Shown here: in pieces, positions 8,585 to 17,007 of the stretch
How positions within the stretch are numbered: the first letter of the stretch is position 1
How the letters are laid out: every line of letters starts with the position of its first letter
Translations under genes and position numbers: made by a program
Notes under the pieces: generated by a model
The model's input: only the letters and a program-made list of their open reading frames with translations
Database searches by the model: none
Told to the model about the DNA's origin: nothing
Source: Vulcanimicrobiota bacterium
Lineage (GTDB): Bacteria > Vulcanimicrobiota > Xenobia > Xenobiales > JADMJV01
DNA: 64,000 bases
Assembly (NCBI GenBank): GCA_017307785.1
Contig: JAFKGI010000002.1
Coordinates: 186,001-250,000, forward strand
Direction of reading: 5' to 3'

Positions 8585-9387
8585 TAGAAGAGGACCGCCT
8601 GCACCGGGAAATGATCGGACTCTTGCGAGATCGGCACCACCTCGACCTGACCGACGCGGGGGGCCAGTTGGGGCGAGAACAACAGGTAGTCGGTGCGGTA
8701 ATCGATGTGCACGCCGCCGCGATCGCGAGGGGCGGTAATCCAGCGCGCGGGAGACTTCAAATAGAGGCCGTCCAACCAGCCGAATTCGGCCAGCTCTTCC
8801 ATCACCTCAAAGCGCGGCGGCAAATGATACTTGGTGGTCATGCTCTGGCGCAGCAACGACTCCAGGTCGACCGGATAAGGATCCTGGCTGGACAGGGCGT
8901 TCAGGTCTCCACCCAGCACGTAAAGGCCCTTCTTAAAATCGGCCGCGTCGATGAGCGAGCGCAGGTAGCGGGCTTCGACGAACCGGAGATTCTCGTTCTT
9001 GGAGTCGAAGTGAGCGCCGAGGACGTTCAGAGTCTGCCCACCCCAGTCCAGCTTGAGGTGGGCCAGCGAATGACCCAAGAAAGCCGGATCGTTGTAGCTG
9101 TGAAGCTCCTGGATGGGAGACCTGGAGAAAAGTCCCAGGTGATAGGCTTTGCCGCTGCCGCGCGGGCGGGAGCGTCCCAGGCGAGCGTGGGCCGCCTCCT
9201 TGGGGATATCCAGAGCCTCGGCGACGGCCGCGAAACGCGCGCCATCTTCTTCCCAGTCCAGGCATTCCTGGAGCAGAAGCACGTCGGGAGAGGCCTGGCG
9301 AATCACGTCCAGCACGCCGCGGAAGCGGGCGTCATCGCCTCCCCCGTTCAAGATGTTAAAGGTCATGAGTTTCAGAGGAGTAGCCAT
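8584..9387 (-). CDS. endonuclease/exonuclease/phosphatase (EEP) family protein
   Basis: This 267-residue protein has the EEP fold: T-F-N-I-L-N-G (9-15) with the metal-site Asn, L-L-L-Q-E-C with the catalytic Glu, G-A-H-F-D-S, G-G-D-L-N-A and the terminal S-D-H-F-P-V. All metal and catalytic residues are present. The family cleaves phosphodiesters in nucleic acids, inositol phosphates or sphingomyelin, and the substrate cannot be told here. The reading frame is open further upstream, but the ATG at 9387 is chosen because the family core begins immediately after it and an AAGGCGG precedes it. There is no signal peptide, so it is probably cytoplasmic. Confidence 0.9.
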   Translation of the reverse strand: MATPLKLMTFNILNGGGDDARFRGVLDVIRQASPDVLLLQECLDWEEDGARFAAVAEALDIPKEAAHARLGRSRPRGSGKAYHLGLFSRSPIQELHSYNDPAFLGHSLAHLKLDWGGQTLNVLGAHFDSKNENLRFVEARYLRSLIDAADFKKGLYVLGGDLNALSSQDPYPVDLESLLRQSMTTKYHLPPRFEVMEELAEFGWLDGLYLKSPARWITAPRDRGGVHIDYRTDYLLFSPQLAPRVGQVEVVPISQESDHFPVQAVLF

Positions 9388-9411
9388 CCATCCGCCTTCG
9401 AACCGGAACGA

Positions 9412-9423
9412 AAAGGGCCCTTT
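9412..9423. promoter_or_regulatory. 12-bp palindrome in a divergent promoter gap
   Basis: AAAGGGCCCTTT is perfectly self-complementary and lies in the 93-bp gap between the divergent EEP and glutathione transferase genes. It may be an operator, or chance in GC-rich DNA. Confidence 0.25.
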
Positions 9424-9480
9424 CGTGATGTGACTCCAGTACCCAGGGGGTGTCTCCGAGGCCGCGGAAGGCAGGGCCCT

Positions 9481-10062
9481 ATGAGCGAAATCATTCACTA
9501 CCAAGATCCGCAAAGCCGGGCCGTGCGCACCCAGACTTTGCTGAATTTCTACGACATTCCGCACAAGAACGTTCTGATCGACATTCGCAAGGGCGACAAC
9601 AAAAAAGACGACTATCTCAAGATCCATCCCCATGGCCGGGTGCCGGCCATTGCCTACGACGGTCAGGTGATCATCGAATCAGGCGCCATCACCCTGTTTC
9701 TGGCCGACCTCTACGCCGACAAAATGAACACTCCCAAAGTCGGCACTCCTGAGCGGGCGGTGCTCTACGAATGGCTGTTTTTCTTCCATGCCAGCCTGGA
9801 ACAGCAGGCCATGCAAGGCTTCAACCCCGAGACCAAAGAGAAGGCCGCCTCGGAAGTACGGCGCCTGCTCGGGGGCATGGGCAGCCGCTTGAAAGGACCG
9901 CACGTGTTGGGCAACCAGTTCTCGCTGCTGGACGTCATCGTCTACACGGAATTGGCCTGGTATAAAGCCATCGGACTCTACCCGGAGGGCCTGGAGCCTT
10001 TCGATACCTTCATGAAGAGCCACGACGAGCGGATGAAGCCCGCTCTCTCGCTCAAGGGTTAA
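9481..10062 (+). CDS. glutathione S-transferase family protein
   Basis: The 193-residue protein has an N-terminal thioredoxin-like domain (S-R-A-V-R-T-Q-T-L-L near 12-21, G-R-V-P-A-I-A near 52-58, then I-E-S-G-A-I-T-L-F-L) and an all-helical C-terminal domain. The E-S-G-A-I pair matches the glutathione gamma-glutamyl binding site. It is likely cytosolic, acting in conjugation or reduction of electrophiles. The start follows a modest GCAGGG. Its last 11 bp overlap the end of the convergent small membrane protein gene. Confidence 0.88.
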   Translation: MSEIIHYQDPQSRAVRTQTLLNFYDIPHKNVLIDIRKGDNKKDDYLKIHPHGRVPAIAYDGQVIIESGAITLFLADLYADKMNTPKVGTPERAVLYEWLFFFHASLEQQAMQGFNPETKEKAASEVRRLLGGMGSRLKGPHVLGNQFSLLDVIVYTELAWYKAIGLYPEGLEPFDTFMKSHDERMKPALSLKG

Positions 10063-10366
10063 GCCCGGTGCCCGCCTCCGCCTGATTCGGGCGGCGGCGG
10101 GCCAGCCACAGTCCCAGCAGGCTAAAGCCGCTCAAGGTCAGACTGATGAGCATGGCAATCCCCGAAATGCCGTAGCCCATCCCCTGGTCTTCCGGACGCG
10201 AGTCTCTCCAGACCATCACCATTTGCCAGGTGGCCAGAGCCACCGGCAAAAGGCTCAGGAAAAAACAAAACCTGGCCGCCCCCGGACCCAACAAGCGGCC
10301 CGCGCCGTAGGTGAACAGCAGGGACGTCAGCGGAATGCCGATGAGCAAGACCAGGAAAGTGGCCAT
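10052..10366 (-). CDS. small integral membrane protein, unknown function
   Basis: The 104-residue product has three clear hydrophobic helices (about 2-22, 30-50, 68-90) and a charged C-terminal tail with R-R-R-P. I do not recognise the family. The ATG lies directly after the stop codon of the upstream peptidase gene, with no intergenic base, so it is surely co-transcribed and possibly translated by reinitiation. It might anchor or handle the peptidase, but this is only positional inference. Confidence 0.7.
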   Translation of the reverse strand: MATFLVLLIGIPLTSLLFTYGAGRLLGPGAARFCFFLSLLPVALATWQMVMVWRDSRPEDQGMGYGISGIAMLISLTLSGFSLLGLWLARRRPNQAEAGTGLNP

Positions 10367-11863
10367 TTAGCAGCTGATGTGCAATCTTTCGATCTTCATC
10401 TTGCCGTCCAGCCAGGTGACCACGCCCTCGAAGGGCTCGCCCTTGGGATTGTAGACGTCGCCGTCTTTCATCTTGTAGTGCGGATCGTTGTAGCGAATCT
10501 TGCCGGCCGAGACCAGGCGCGAGATATCCGCTTCGGTGGACGACTGCAGATGATCGCTCTTGAACAGGCCTTCGTCGAGGCCGGTGGGCACGTCGACCAC
10601 CGCTCCGGAGAACTGGCCCATGTTGGAGCCCAGCGTGACCGGAACCGTTTCGAAAGTCGGACGTTCGTCGCTCTGGAAGAGGCTGGCGTTAGCCACCGCA
10701 CGGCGCGAGGCTTCATCCTTTTCCAACAGCTCGGCGGGCAGATCGGCCGGCAGAATGTTGCGGTCGGTGAAGACCTTCTGGATCAGAGCGGCGCGCTTAC
10801 CGTCGTTGTGCATCTTGTCCGACTGAATGAAGGCCACGGCCATATCCCGGTAGCTAAACTTGCCGTGCGGCGACTCCAAGATCATGTTGGCCAGCATCTT
10901 GAAAAGCTCGTTGTTGCTCTCCTTGATGGCCTGAGCCGGGTCCATTCCCGCTTCGCGGCGCTCGTTGACCATGGCTTTGAGCAGGTCGAAGTGAGCCCCC
11001 GTCCAGACGCGCGAGAAGCTGTGTTTGCCCCAACCGAGCTGGTCAGGACCGCCTTTTTCATCGGCCATCTTGGTGGGATCTTCCCACTTGAAGGTGTTGT
11101 TGGCGTCGCGCAGGTAGGCGCCGCCCGTCTTCTTCTCGCCCGGCGAATTGTTGATGCCGGTGCCCAGCTCTTCAGCCATGTGGGCCACCAGATTGGGCTT
11201 GGAGAGGTCGCCGCCGGTTTCTTTGACCAACTGCTCGACCACGCGGTCGTTGCGCAGAGCGATGTGGATCGACATCATGTCGCCGAAAGACTCGTGGAAT
11301 GCGCCGGGCTCCGGGCCCCAGGCGTTCATGTATTCGGGACGGATGGCGTCCAGCAAGGCGTGACCGACCTCGTGCGAAACGATGTCGCCCGAGGCTCCGG
11401 AGTGCACGTGCGCGTGACGGACCGGGTCTTCTTCCTGATAGAAGTTGACGGTGCCGCTCTCGCGACGATAGTTGGCGTTGAATTCTTTACCGCAGTTGGG
11501 ACGCACCAGCAGGCGGTCGTACTTGAACGCCCACTTGATTTTCTCGGGAAAGACTTCCAAGAAAGAACTGATGGTGTTGGCGGCGCTGGCGAAGGCCAGG
11601 GCGCTGTTCTGACGGGGATCGTCGTCACCATAAACAAACTGATCGTTGACCTTCTCCAGCTGCTCGCGGAGCATCACGTGATCGTTGGCCGGCCCCATGT
11701 CGCCCATACGAATGTTGGGAATCACGGTGGTGCCGGTGGTCATCACCAACCGGTCCTGAGGATTGTAGCTGAACACTTCATCCTTACCAGGAGCCTGGGG
11801 GGCCGGGGCTTTTGGGGCGGCGGCGCGGGGTGCCGGCGCGTTATTGATGTTGGAAAGCAGCAA
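10367..11863 (-). CDS. thermolysin-like (M4-type) zinc metallopeptidase, no classical signal
   Basis: About 498 residues from a TTG start, chosen because GGAGG sits 7 nt before it; an ATG at 11884 is the alternative. After a short Ala/Pro-rich leader the catalytic HEVGH lies at about 164-168 and the third ligand region H-E-S-F-G-D about 27 residues later, the arrangement of M4/M36 gluzincins. The C-terminal 250 residues are helical, then beta-rich, and I cannot name them. There is no propeptide of usual length and no Sec signal. A clear but catalytically broken paralogue lies at 55692-57221. Secretion and target are unknown. Confidence 0.88.
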   Translation of the reverse strand: MLLSNINNAPAPRAAAPKAPAPQAPGKDEVFSYNPQDRLVMTTGTTVIPNIRMGDMGPANDHVMLREQLEKVNDQFVYGDDDPRQNSALAFASAANTISSFLEVFPEKIKWAFKYDRLLVRPNCGKEFNANYRRESGTVNFYQEEDPVRHAHVHSGASGDIVSHEVGHALLDAIRPEYMNAWGPEPGAFHESFGDMMSIHIALRNDRVVEQLVKETGGDLSKPNLVAHMAEELGTGINNSPGEKKTGGAYLRDANNTFKWEDPTKMADEKGGPDQLGWGKHSFSRVWTGAHFDLLKAMVNERREAGMDPAQAIKESNNELFKMLANMILESPHGKFSYRDMAVAFIQSDKMHNDGKRAALIQKVFTDRNILPADLPAELLEKDEASRRAVANASLFQSDERPTFETVPVTLGSNMGQFSGAVVDVPTGLDEGLFKSDHLQSSTEADISRLVSAGKIRYNDPHYKMKDGDVYNPKGEPFEGVVTWLDGKMKIERLHISC

Positions 11864-11969
11864 GACGAATCCTCCGGCCTTCATTTTAGCCATCCGGCAA
11901 TGGTCAAATGTAACAATCCGTCGACAAAATCCCCATGCGGCGGACATGGGCCAGGCAAAAAGCCGTATT

Positions 11970-12752
11970 CTACGGCTCGGCGGGGGGCTCCAGGCGTACC
12001 CGTGAGACGGTGACGGCCTGGCCTTCCAGGTAGACCCGCTGGCCGGCCAACTCTACGCGCACGACACCGCCGCGGGCCGAAGCCTGGTAGGCCAGCAGGC
12101 GCGGCTTGCCCAGCTTGCCTGCCCAGTAGGGCGTCAGGCAGCAATGTGCGGAACCGGTCACCGGGTCCTTAGTGACCCCGGCTCCAGGGGCGAAAAAGCG
12201 CGAGACAAAGTCATAATCCTGGCCGGGAGCGGTCACCATGATGCCCCGCACGTCCAATTTCCCGAGAGCCGAATGGTCCGGCGTCAGTGCGCGCACCACC
12301 CCTTCGGACTCGACTTCCACCAGGTAGTCAAAGCGACTGCGCCCCACCCAGCGGGCCTGACAGCCCAGAGCCTCCAGCAAACCCACCGGTGGCTCGCAGA
12401 CGGTCGGAGGCGTGGCCGGGAAGTCCAGGCGAATCCAGCCGTCCGCCAGGCGAGCGGCGCTGAGCGGCCCACTGCGCGAAGAGAACCTTACCAACTCGGC
12501 CCCCTCACTCATCAGGACGTGAGCCGAAGCCAGCGTGGCGTGCCCGCACAAGTCGACCTCGACGCTGGGAGTCAGCCAGCGGATCTGGTGACCATCAGCC
12601 TGCGGAATCAGAAAGGCGGTCTCGGAGAGATTCATCTCGCGAGCCAGGTTTTTCATCCAGGCCTCGTCCACCGGGCCGGATAGACGGCACACGGCCGCGG
12701 GGTTGCCGGCGAAAGGCCGGTCGGTGAAGGCGTCCACCACTACGATTTCCAT
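11970..12752 (-). CDS. PhzF family isomerase/epimerase
   Basis: This 260-residue protein has the PhzF signature: V-D-A-F-T near the start, F-A-G-N-P-A-A-V (14-21), the catalytic Glu44 in N-L-S-E-T-A-F, and D-L-C-G-H-A-T-L (67-74). Near the C-terminus, D-P-V-T-G-S-A-H is also typical. PhzF itself isomerises DHHA in phenazine synthesis, but no other phenazine genes are present, so this is one of the many PhzF-like proteins of unknown substrate. It is divergent from the glycosyltransferase gene, sharing a 47-bp gap. Confidence 0.92.
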   Translation of the reverse strand: MEIVVVDAFTDRPFAGNPAAVCRLSGPVDEAWMKNLAREMNLSETAFLIPQADGHQIRWLTPSVEVDLCGHATLASAHVLMSEGAELVRFSSRSGPLSAARLADGWIRLDFPATPPTVCEPPVGLLEALGCQARWVGRSRFDYLVEVESEGVVRALTPDHSALGKLDVRGIMVTAPGQDYDFVSRFFAPGAGVTKDPVTGSAHCCLTPYWAGKLGKPRLLAYQASARGGVVRVELAGQRVYLEGQAVTVSRVRLEPPAEP

Positions 12753-12766
12753 CCAAACGGTTTCCA

Positions 12767-12784
12767 GGGAGGCGGTCGCCTCCC
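12767..12784. promoter_or_regulatory. inverted repeat in the PhzF/glycosyltransferase gap
   Basis: GGGAGGCG and CGCCTCCC flank a 2-nt centre, 15 nt before the glycosyltransferase ATG. It could be an operator, or a hairpin affecting translation of the downstream gene, since its C-rich arm sits just upstream of the start. Confidence 0.3.
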
Positions 12785-12799
12785 CTTGAACCGACCGCC

Positions 12800-14029
12800 A
12801 TGCGAGCCTTACTCATGCCGATGGGCAGCCATGGCGACGTCCTGCCCCTGCTCGGTCTGGGCCGCGCCCTGCAACAACATCCCGGCTGGCACGCCAAAGC
12901 CTTGATCAGCCCGGTGTTCGCCCAGGCAGCCACGGCCGCCGGCCTGGAATATCGCCCGCTGGGCACGGTCGAAGACTACAATCGGGCCCAGAACGACCCG
13001 GGCCTGCACAGTTTCCGCGGTGGGGCTCGAGCGGTCAGTCGCGTCATGGAGCACTTGATCCGGCTTTGCTATCGCGAGCTGCTGGACGAGCTGGATAGCT
13101 CCCCAGAACCCACCGTGCTCATCGGCACCACTCTGGCTTTCCCCCTGCGCCTGGCCCAGGAGCTGCGAGGCATTCCTACGGTGATGGCACACCTCTCCCC
13201 GGCCGTCTTCCGTTCCAACCTCAAGCCCCCGGTGTTGAGTCCCATGGGGCCGCTGCCGAGCTGGCTTCCCCCCTGGGCTCTGCGGGCGATGTGGTGGTTG
13301 GCCGACAAAGTGATGCTCGATCCGCTACTGGGAGGCCCCCTGAATCGCTTGCGCGCCGAACTGGGCCTGAAACCAGTGCCCAGAATCATGGATCGCTGGA
13401 TGCACGAAGTCGATCTCTCGCTGGCCTTGTTTCCCGACTGGTTCTTTTCACCGCCCACTGACTGGCCGAGCGGGCTGAAACAAACCGGCTTTCCCCTTTG
13501 GGACATCGATTCCAGCCAGCATCTCGACCCGGAACTGGAAGAATGGCTGAACCAGGGAGAGGCACCCGTTGTCATCACCGGGGGAACCGCCTTCGCCGGA
13601 CGCCGCAAGTTCTACGAGGAATGCCTGGCGGCTTGCGCCCAACTGGGACGGCGGGCCCTGGTAGTGACGCGCCATCGGTCCAACATGCCCGAGGGAGCCT
13701 TCGCGGTGGAATACGCGCCCTTCAGCCAGTTACTCCCGCGCAGCTCGGCCATCATCCACCACGGAGGTATCGGCACGGTGGCCCAGGCCTTGGCCGGCGG
13801 CACGCCCCAACTGATCTTGCCCCAGGCCCACGATCAGTTCGACAACGCCTATCTGGTGGAAACTTTGGGTGCGGGCCGCTGGTGTCGGCGGTCCAGCCGT
13901 CTGACCCGAGATCTGGGCCAACTGCTGCAGATGCAGTGCCGCCGCTATCCGGTCAGCAGCGGACTGGCGGAGGCAGCCCGGGCGGTTACTTCACTTGCCA
14001 GTCTTCCACCAAACAGCGGGTGCGGTTGA
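12800..14029 (+). CDS. GT1 glycosyltransferase (MGT/sterol glucosyltransferase-like)
   Basis: The 409-residue protein opens with M-P-M-G-S-H-G-D-V-L-P (6-16), the GT1 glycine/His motif. It has the donor-binding element I-I-H-H-G-G-I-G-T-V-A-Q-A-L plus G-T-P-Q-L-I-L-P and D-Q-F-D-N-A in the C-terminal half. Such GT-B enzymes move a sugar from a UDP-sugar to lipids, sterols or natural products. There is no signal or TM, so it is cytoplasmic or peripheral. The gene ends inside the end of the convergent kinase gene with a 44-bp tail overlap, the longest in the window. Confidence 0.92.
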   Translation: MRALLMPMGSHGDVLPLLGLGRALQQHPGWHAKALISPVFAQAATAAGLEYRPLGTVEDYNRAQNDPGLHSFRGGARAVSRVMEHLIRLCYRELLDELDSSPEPTVLIGTTLAFPLRLAQELRGIPTVMAHLSPAVFRSNLKPPVLSPMGPLPSWLPPWALRAMWWLADKVMLDPLLGGPLNRLRAELGLKPVPRIMDRWMHEVDLSLALFPDWFFSPPTDWPSGLKQTGFPLWDIDSSQHLDPELEEWLNQGEAPVVITGGTAFAGRRKFYEECLAACAQLGRRALVVTRHRSNMPEGAFAVEYAPFSQLLPRSSAIIHHGGIGTVAQALAGGTPQLILPQAHDQFDNAYLVETLGAGRWCRRSSRLTRDLGQLLQMQCRRYPVSSGLAEAARAVTSLASLPPNSGCG

Positions 14030-15578
14030 CGGCGTTGAGCAGCACCACGCCGCAGACCTTGCTGTTCCAGCCTTCCTTGGTGCGGAAGCGCCGCGTGTTG
14101 CGCCCCACCGTCAACTGACCGATAGTTCCCTCGATCGAGAGGCGCACGCCCAGCGAGCGACCCAGGTCGAAAGGCAGGGGCGGCAGCGAGGAATTCTCCT
14201 CGATATAGCCGTCCTCCAATGTGAAGCCGGGCCCGACTTTGACCAGACGAGCCAGATAGCGGTTGTCTTTCGGTTCCATAAGCAGGCCCCAGGGATGGCT
14301 GTAGACCAGCAATCGCGGAGCGCTCTTCAGGCGCCGAACGCGAAAACTCATGGAGGTGACCGTGTGCATGGCCGCCATGGTCCGGAAAGAACAGCCGGAA
14401 CGGCTAGGGTTTTCGAAGCGGGAATCGGGTGGACCCAGGCCCAGGCCGTCAGCGGGGAACAGGCCTCGCACGGTCTCCAGGCGCCAGCCGGGACCCGGGA
14501 CTCCGTCGACCAGCGCGTCCATGACCAGGTGATTCTGTTCGCTGACGTACTGGCCTCGACTGCGAAAATGCAGACCGGCCCACACCACCAGCACCAGCAG
14601 GATGAGCAGCAGCAAAGGCTTGCGTCGTTGCGCTTCCTGGCGCAGACGCTCGACTTTCAGACCCGACGGAAGGGAGGCTTTTTCGTCCTCTCGTCCCCAA
14701 TTCTGAATGATGTGTTCGGCGCGGTCCGGACTGTCATAAATCGAAAGGGAGGGTGCCTCCACGTGCTCCAACACTCGTCGGCAATCGGCCAGCGCCTTGA
14801 GCATGGCCGCCGCGGTGGGATAGCGGTCGTCGACGTGGCTCTGCACGGCCCGATCCACCACTTCCGAAATCGCCACCGGCAGATTGGGTGCCACGGCATT
14901 CAGAGACGGGATGTTGAGCGGCTTAGGAACCTGGCCGGTGAGCAGCTCGAACATGGTCGCCCCCAGGGCATACAGGTCGGAGCGAGGCTCGGGATAGCCC
15001 TGCAACTGCTCGATGGGGCAGTAATCCACCGTTCCCACCAGTGTGCGGGCCGCGCCCTCACCATGGAACTCCCGCGCCAGTCCGAAATCGACCAGAAACA
15101 CCGACTCGTCACTGGAGCGGATGATGATGTTGGAGGGCTTGATGTCGCGATGAATCAGTTGCGGCACCGAGGAATGCAGGTGCTGCAGAATGCGGCAAAT
15201 GTGGATGCCGATTTCGGCCACCATGGAGGGACGCAAGCCGTTGGGCGAACGATCGAGCAGCGAATGCAGGCTGTGCCCCTCGATGTACTCCATGATCAGG
15301 AAAGAGCGGTCGGCTTCTTCAAAGGCGTCCACGAAGGCGGGGATGCCCTGAGCGCGGAGACGACGCAGAATCTCGATTTCTTCGCGGAAGCGACGCAGGA
15401 ACAACTGGGCGTCGCTGCCGGAGATATCATTGCGCAACGACTTGATGGCCACCGGGCGACCTTCGGCCACGCCGCCGCGCTCGTCTTCGCCCAGGTAGAC
15501 TTCGCCCATGCCACCCTCGCCCAGAGGGCGCAGAATACGGAAGCGGTCTTTGAGAAGCGAATCCACTTCTAGGGCCAT
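13986..15578 (-). CDS. membrane Ser/Thr protein kinase with extracytoplasmic sensor-like domain
   Basis: The 530-residue protein has a full Hanks-type kinase: G-E-G-G-M-G-E-V-Y (20-28), Lys46 in V-A-I-K, H-R-D-I-K-P-S-N (143-150) and D-F-G (164-166). These predict activity. A single TM helix lies at about 320-336 after a basic stretch. The outer ~190 residues are beta-rich with a W-R-L-E-T-V-R...F-R-T-M-A-A-M pattern reminiscent of concanavalin/LamG-like sandwich domains, not PASTA. It probably senses an envelope or sugar ligand, by inference. It is divergent from the persulfide dioxygenase gene with a 54-bp gap. Confidence 0.93.
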   Translation of the reverse strand: MALEVDSLLKDRFRILRPLGEGGMGEVYLGEDERGGVAEGRPVAIKSLRNDISGSDAQLFLRRFREEIEILRRLRAQGIPAFVDAFEEADRSFLIMEYIEGHSLHSLLDRSPNGLRPSMVAEIGIHICRILQHLHSSVPQLIHRDIKPSNIIIRSSDESVFLVDFGLAREFHGEGAARTLVGTVDYCPIEQLQGYPEPRSDLYALGATMFELLTGQVPKPLNIPSLNAVAPNLPVAISEVVDRAVQSHVDDRYPTAAAMLKALADCRRVLEHVEAPSLSIYDSPDRAEHIIQNWGREDEKASLPSGLKVERLRQEAQRRKPLLLLILLVLVVWAGLHFRSRGQYVSEQNHLVMDALVDGVPGPGWRLETVRGLFPADGLGLGPPDSRFENPSRSGCSFRTMAAMHTVTSMSFRVRRLKSAPRLLVYSHPWGLLMEPKDNRYLARLVKVGPGFTLEDGYIEENSSLPPLPFDLGRSLGVRLSIEGTIGQLTVGRNTRRFRTKEGWNSKVCGVVLLNAVNRTRCLVEDWQVK

Positions 15579-15632
15579 GGCAAGGCCTTCGCTTGAGGAT
15601 TCTTTCAGCCCCCCTCAAGTAGGATGCACAGA

Positions 15633-16964
15633 ATGGAAATTAAGCAATACTACCTGGGTTGCCTATCTCACGCGTCCTACATGGTTTCCGATCCGGAAAC
15701 CCGCACGGCCGTGGTGGTCGACCCCCAGCGAGATGTCGATCAATATGTCCAGGACGCCAAAAGTCAGGGACTGACCATCCGCGAGGTCGTGCTCACTCAT
15801 TTCCACGCCGACTTCGCGGCGGGCCACCTGGAGCTACAAAAGCGCACCGGAGCCGGCCTGTCCCTGGGAGCCAAAGCCCAACCGCAATATCCCTTTACCC
15901 CGCGTCGCGAGGGTGACCAGATCCAGCTCGGCAAAAACTCCCTGCGCATCTTGGAAACCCCGGGGCACACGCCGGAGGCCATCTCCCTGGTGGCCTACGA
16001 GGGCGACCAGCCGAAAGCCGTGCTGACCGGTGACACGCTCTTCGTGGGCGACGTCGGCCGGCCCGATTTGGCCGTTTCCCAGGGACACACCAAAGAAGAG
16101 TTGGCCGGGCAGCTGTATCATTCGTTGCACGACAAATTGCTGCAATTGCCCGACGAAGTCACCGTCTATCCGGCCCACGGACCGGGTTCGCTGTGCGGTT
16201 CCGCGGGCCTGGCCGGCAAGGTATCCACCATCGGCCGCGAGCGCGCCGAAAACCCTATGCTGGCGGCCACCGATGAGGCCTCTTTCGTAGCTGCCGTGAC
16301 CAAAGACTTACCGGAGCTACCGGCTTATTTCAATCACGATGCGCAATACAACCAACAGGAGCACGCGGATCTCTCGGAAGTCGTGGCTCAAGGCCTGAAG
16401 CCTCTCAACGACCCGGGCTCGGCGGCAGTGCTGGACGTGCGTTCGCCCGACGATTTCGCGGCCGGACACCGGCCCGGCAGCCTGAACGTGGGCATCGACG
16501 GTCGCTTCGCTCAGTGGGCGGCCACTTTGAGCGACCCTCAGCAACCTCTGGTGCTGGTTGCACCTCCCGGCCGTGAAGAAGAAACCATCACCCGCCTGGG
16601 CCGAGTGGGCCTGGAGAACGTGGTCGGCTATTTGAGCTCCAGCGAGCAGTTGACCCAGTCCGGTGCCCGCATTCAGCCCTCCGAGCTGTCCGACCGGCTG
16701 GCCGGAGAGAATCCCCCGGCGGTCCTGGATGTGCGCACCCCTCAAGAATTTCGCAAGGGTCACATCGCCGGAGCCCAGCACATTCCGCTGGGCGAACTGG
16801 CCCGTCGCCTGGAAGAACTTCCCGGGGAAGTGGTGGTGCATTGCCAGAGCGGCTACCGCTCTTCCATGGCCGCCAGTCTGTTACGCCAGCACGGCGTGGT
16901 GGCCACCGATCTGGTGGGAGGCATCGCCGCCTGGCAGGCTCAGGGTCTCCCCGTTCAGAGCTAA
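15633..16964 (+). CDS. MBL-fold persulfide dioxygenase-like protein fused to two rhodanese domains
   Basis: This 443-residue protein starts with Q-Y-Y-L-G-C-L-S-H-A-S-Y, typical of this family. The metal motif T-H-F-H-A-D-F is near 54-60 and T-G-D-T-L-F-V-G-D-V-G-R-P-D-L near 132-146. Two rhodanese domains follow. The second (about 345-443) has the active Cys in V-V-H-C-Q-S-G-Y-R; the first has V-L-V-A-P-P-G at that place and lacks Cys. The role is sulfane-sulfur or glutathione persulfide oxidation in the cytoplasm. The ATG at 15633 is preferred over 15624 because AGGA lies 8 nt upstream of it. Confidence 0.93.
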   Translation: MEIKQYYLGCLSHASYMVSDPETRTAVVVDPQRDVDQYVQDAKSQGLTIREVVLTHFHADFAAGHLELQKRTGAGLSLGAKAQPQYPFTPRREGDQIQLGKNSLRILETPGHTPEAISLVAYEGDQPKAVLTGDTLFVGDVGRPDLAVSQGHTKEELAGQLYHSLHDKLLQLPDEVTVYPAHGPGSLCGSAGLAGKVSTIGRERAENPMLAATDEASFVAAVTKDLPELPAYFNHDAQYNQQEHADLSEVVAQGLKPLNDPGSAAVLDVRSPDDFAAGHRPGSLNVGIDGRFAQWAATLSDPQQPLVLVAPPGREEETITRLGRVGLENVVGYLSSSEQLTQSGARIQPSELSDRLAGENPPAVLDVRTPQEFRKGHIAGAQHIPLGELARRLEELPGEVVVHCQSGYRSSMAASLLRQHGVVATDLVGGIAAWQAQGLPVQS

Positions 16965-17007
16965 GAGCGCCAGGATCACCCCTGCAAACACCCGAAGTTG
17001 CAGGTAG

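Noticed and set aside
10223..12013. 596-codon open frame opposite the thermolysin-like gene
   Set aside because: It spans three minus-strand genes and their junctions, which a real gene would not, and has no motif.
11970..12752. Phenazine biosynthesis cluster
   Set aside because: Only a PhzF-like gene is present; no other phz genes are nearby.
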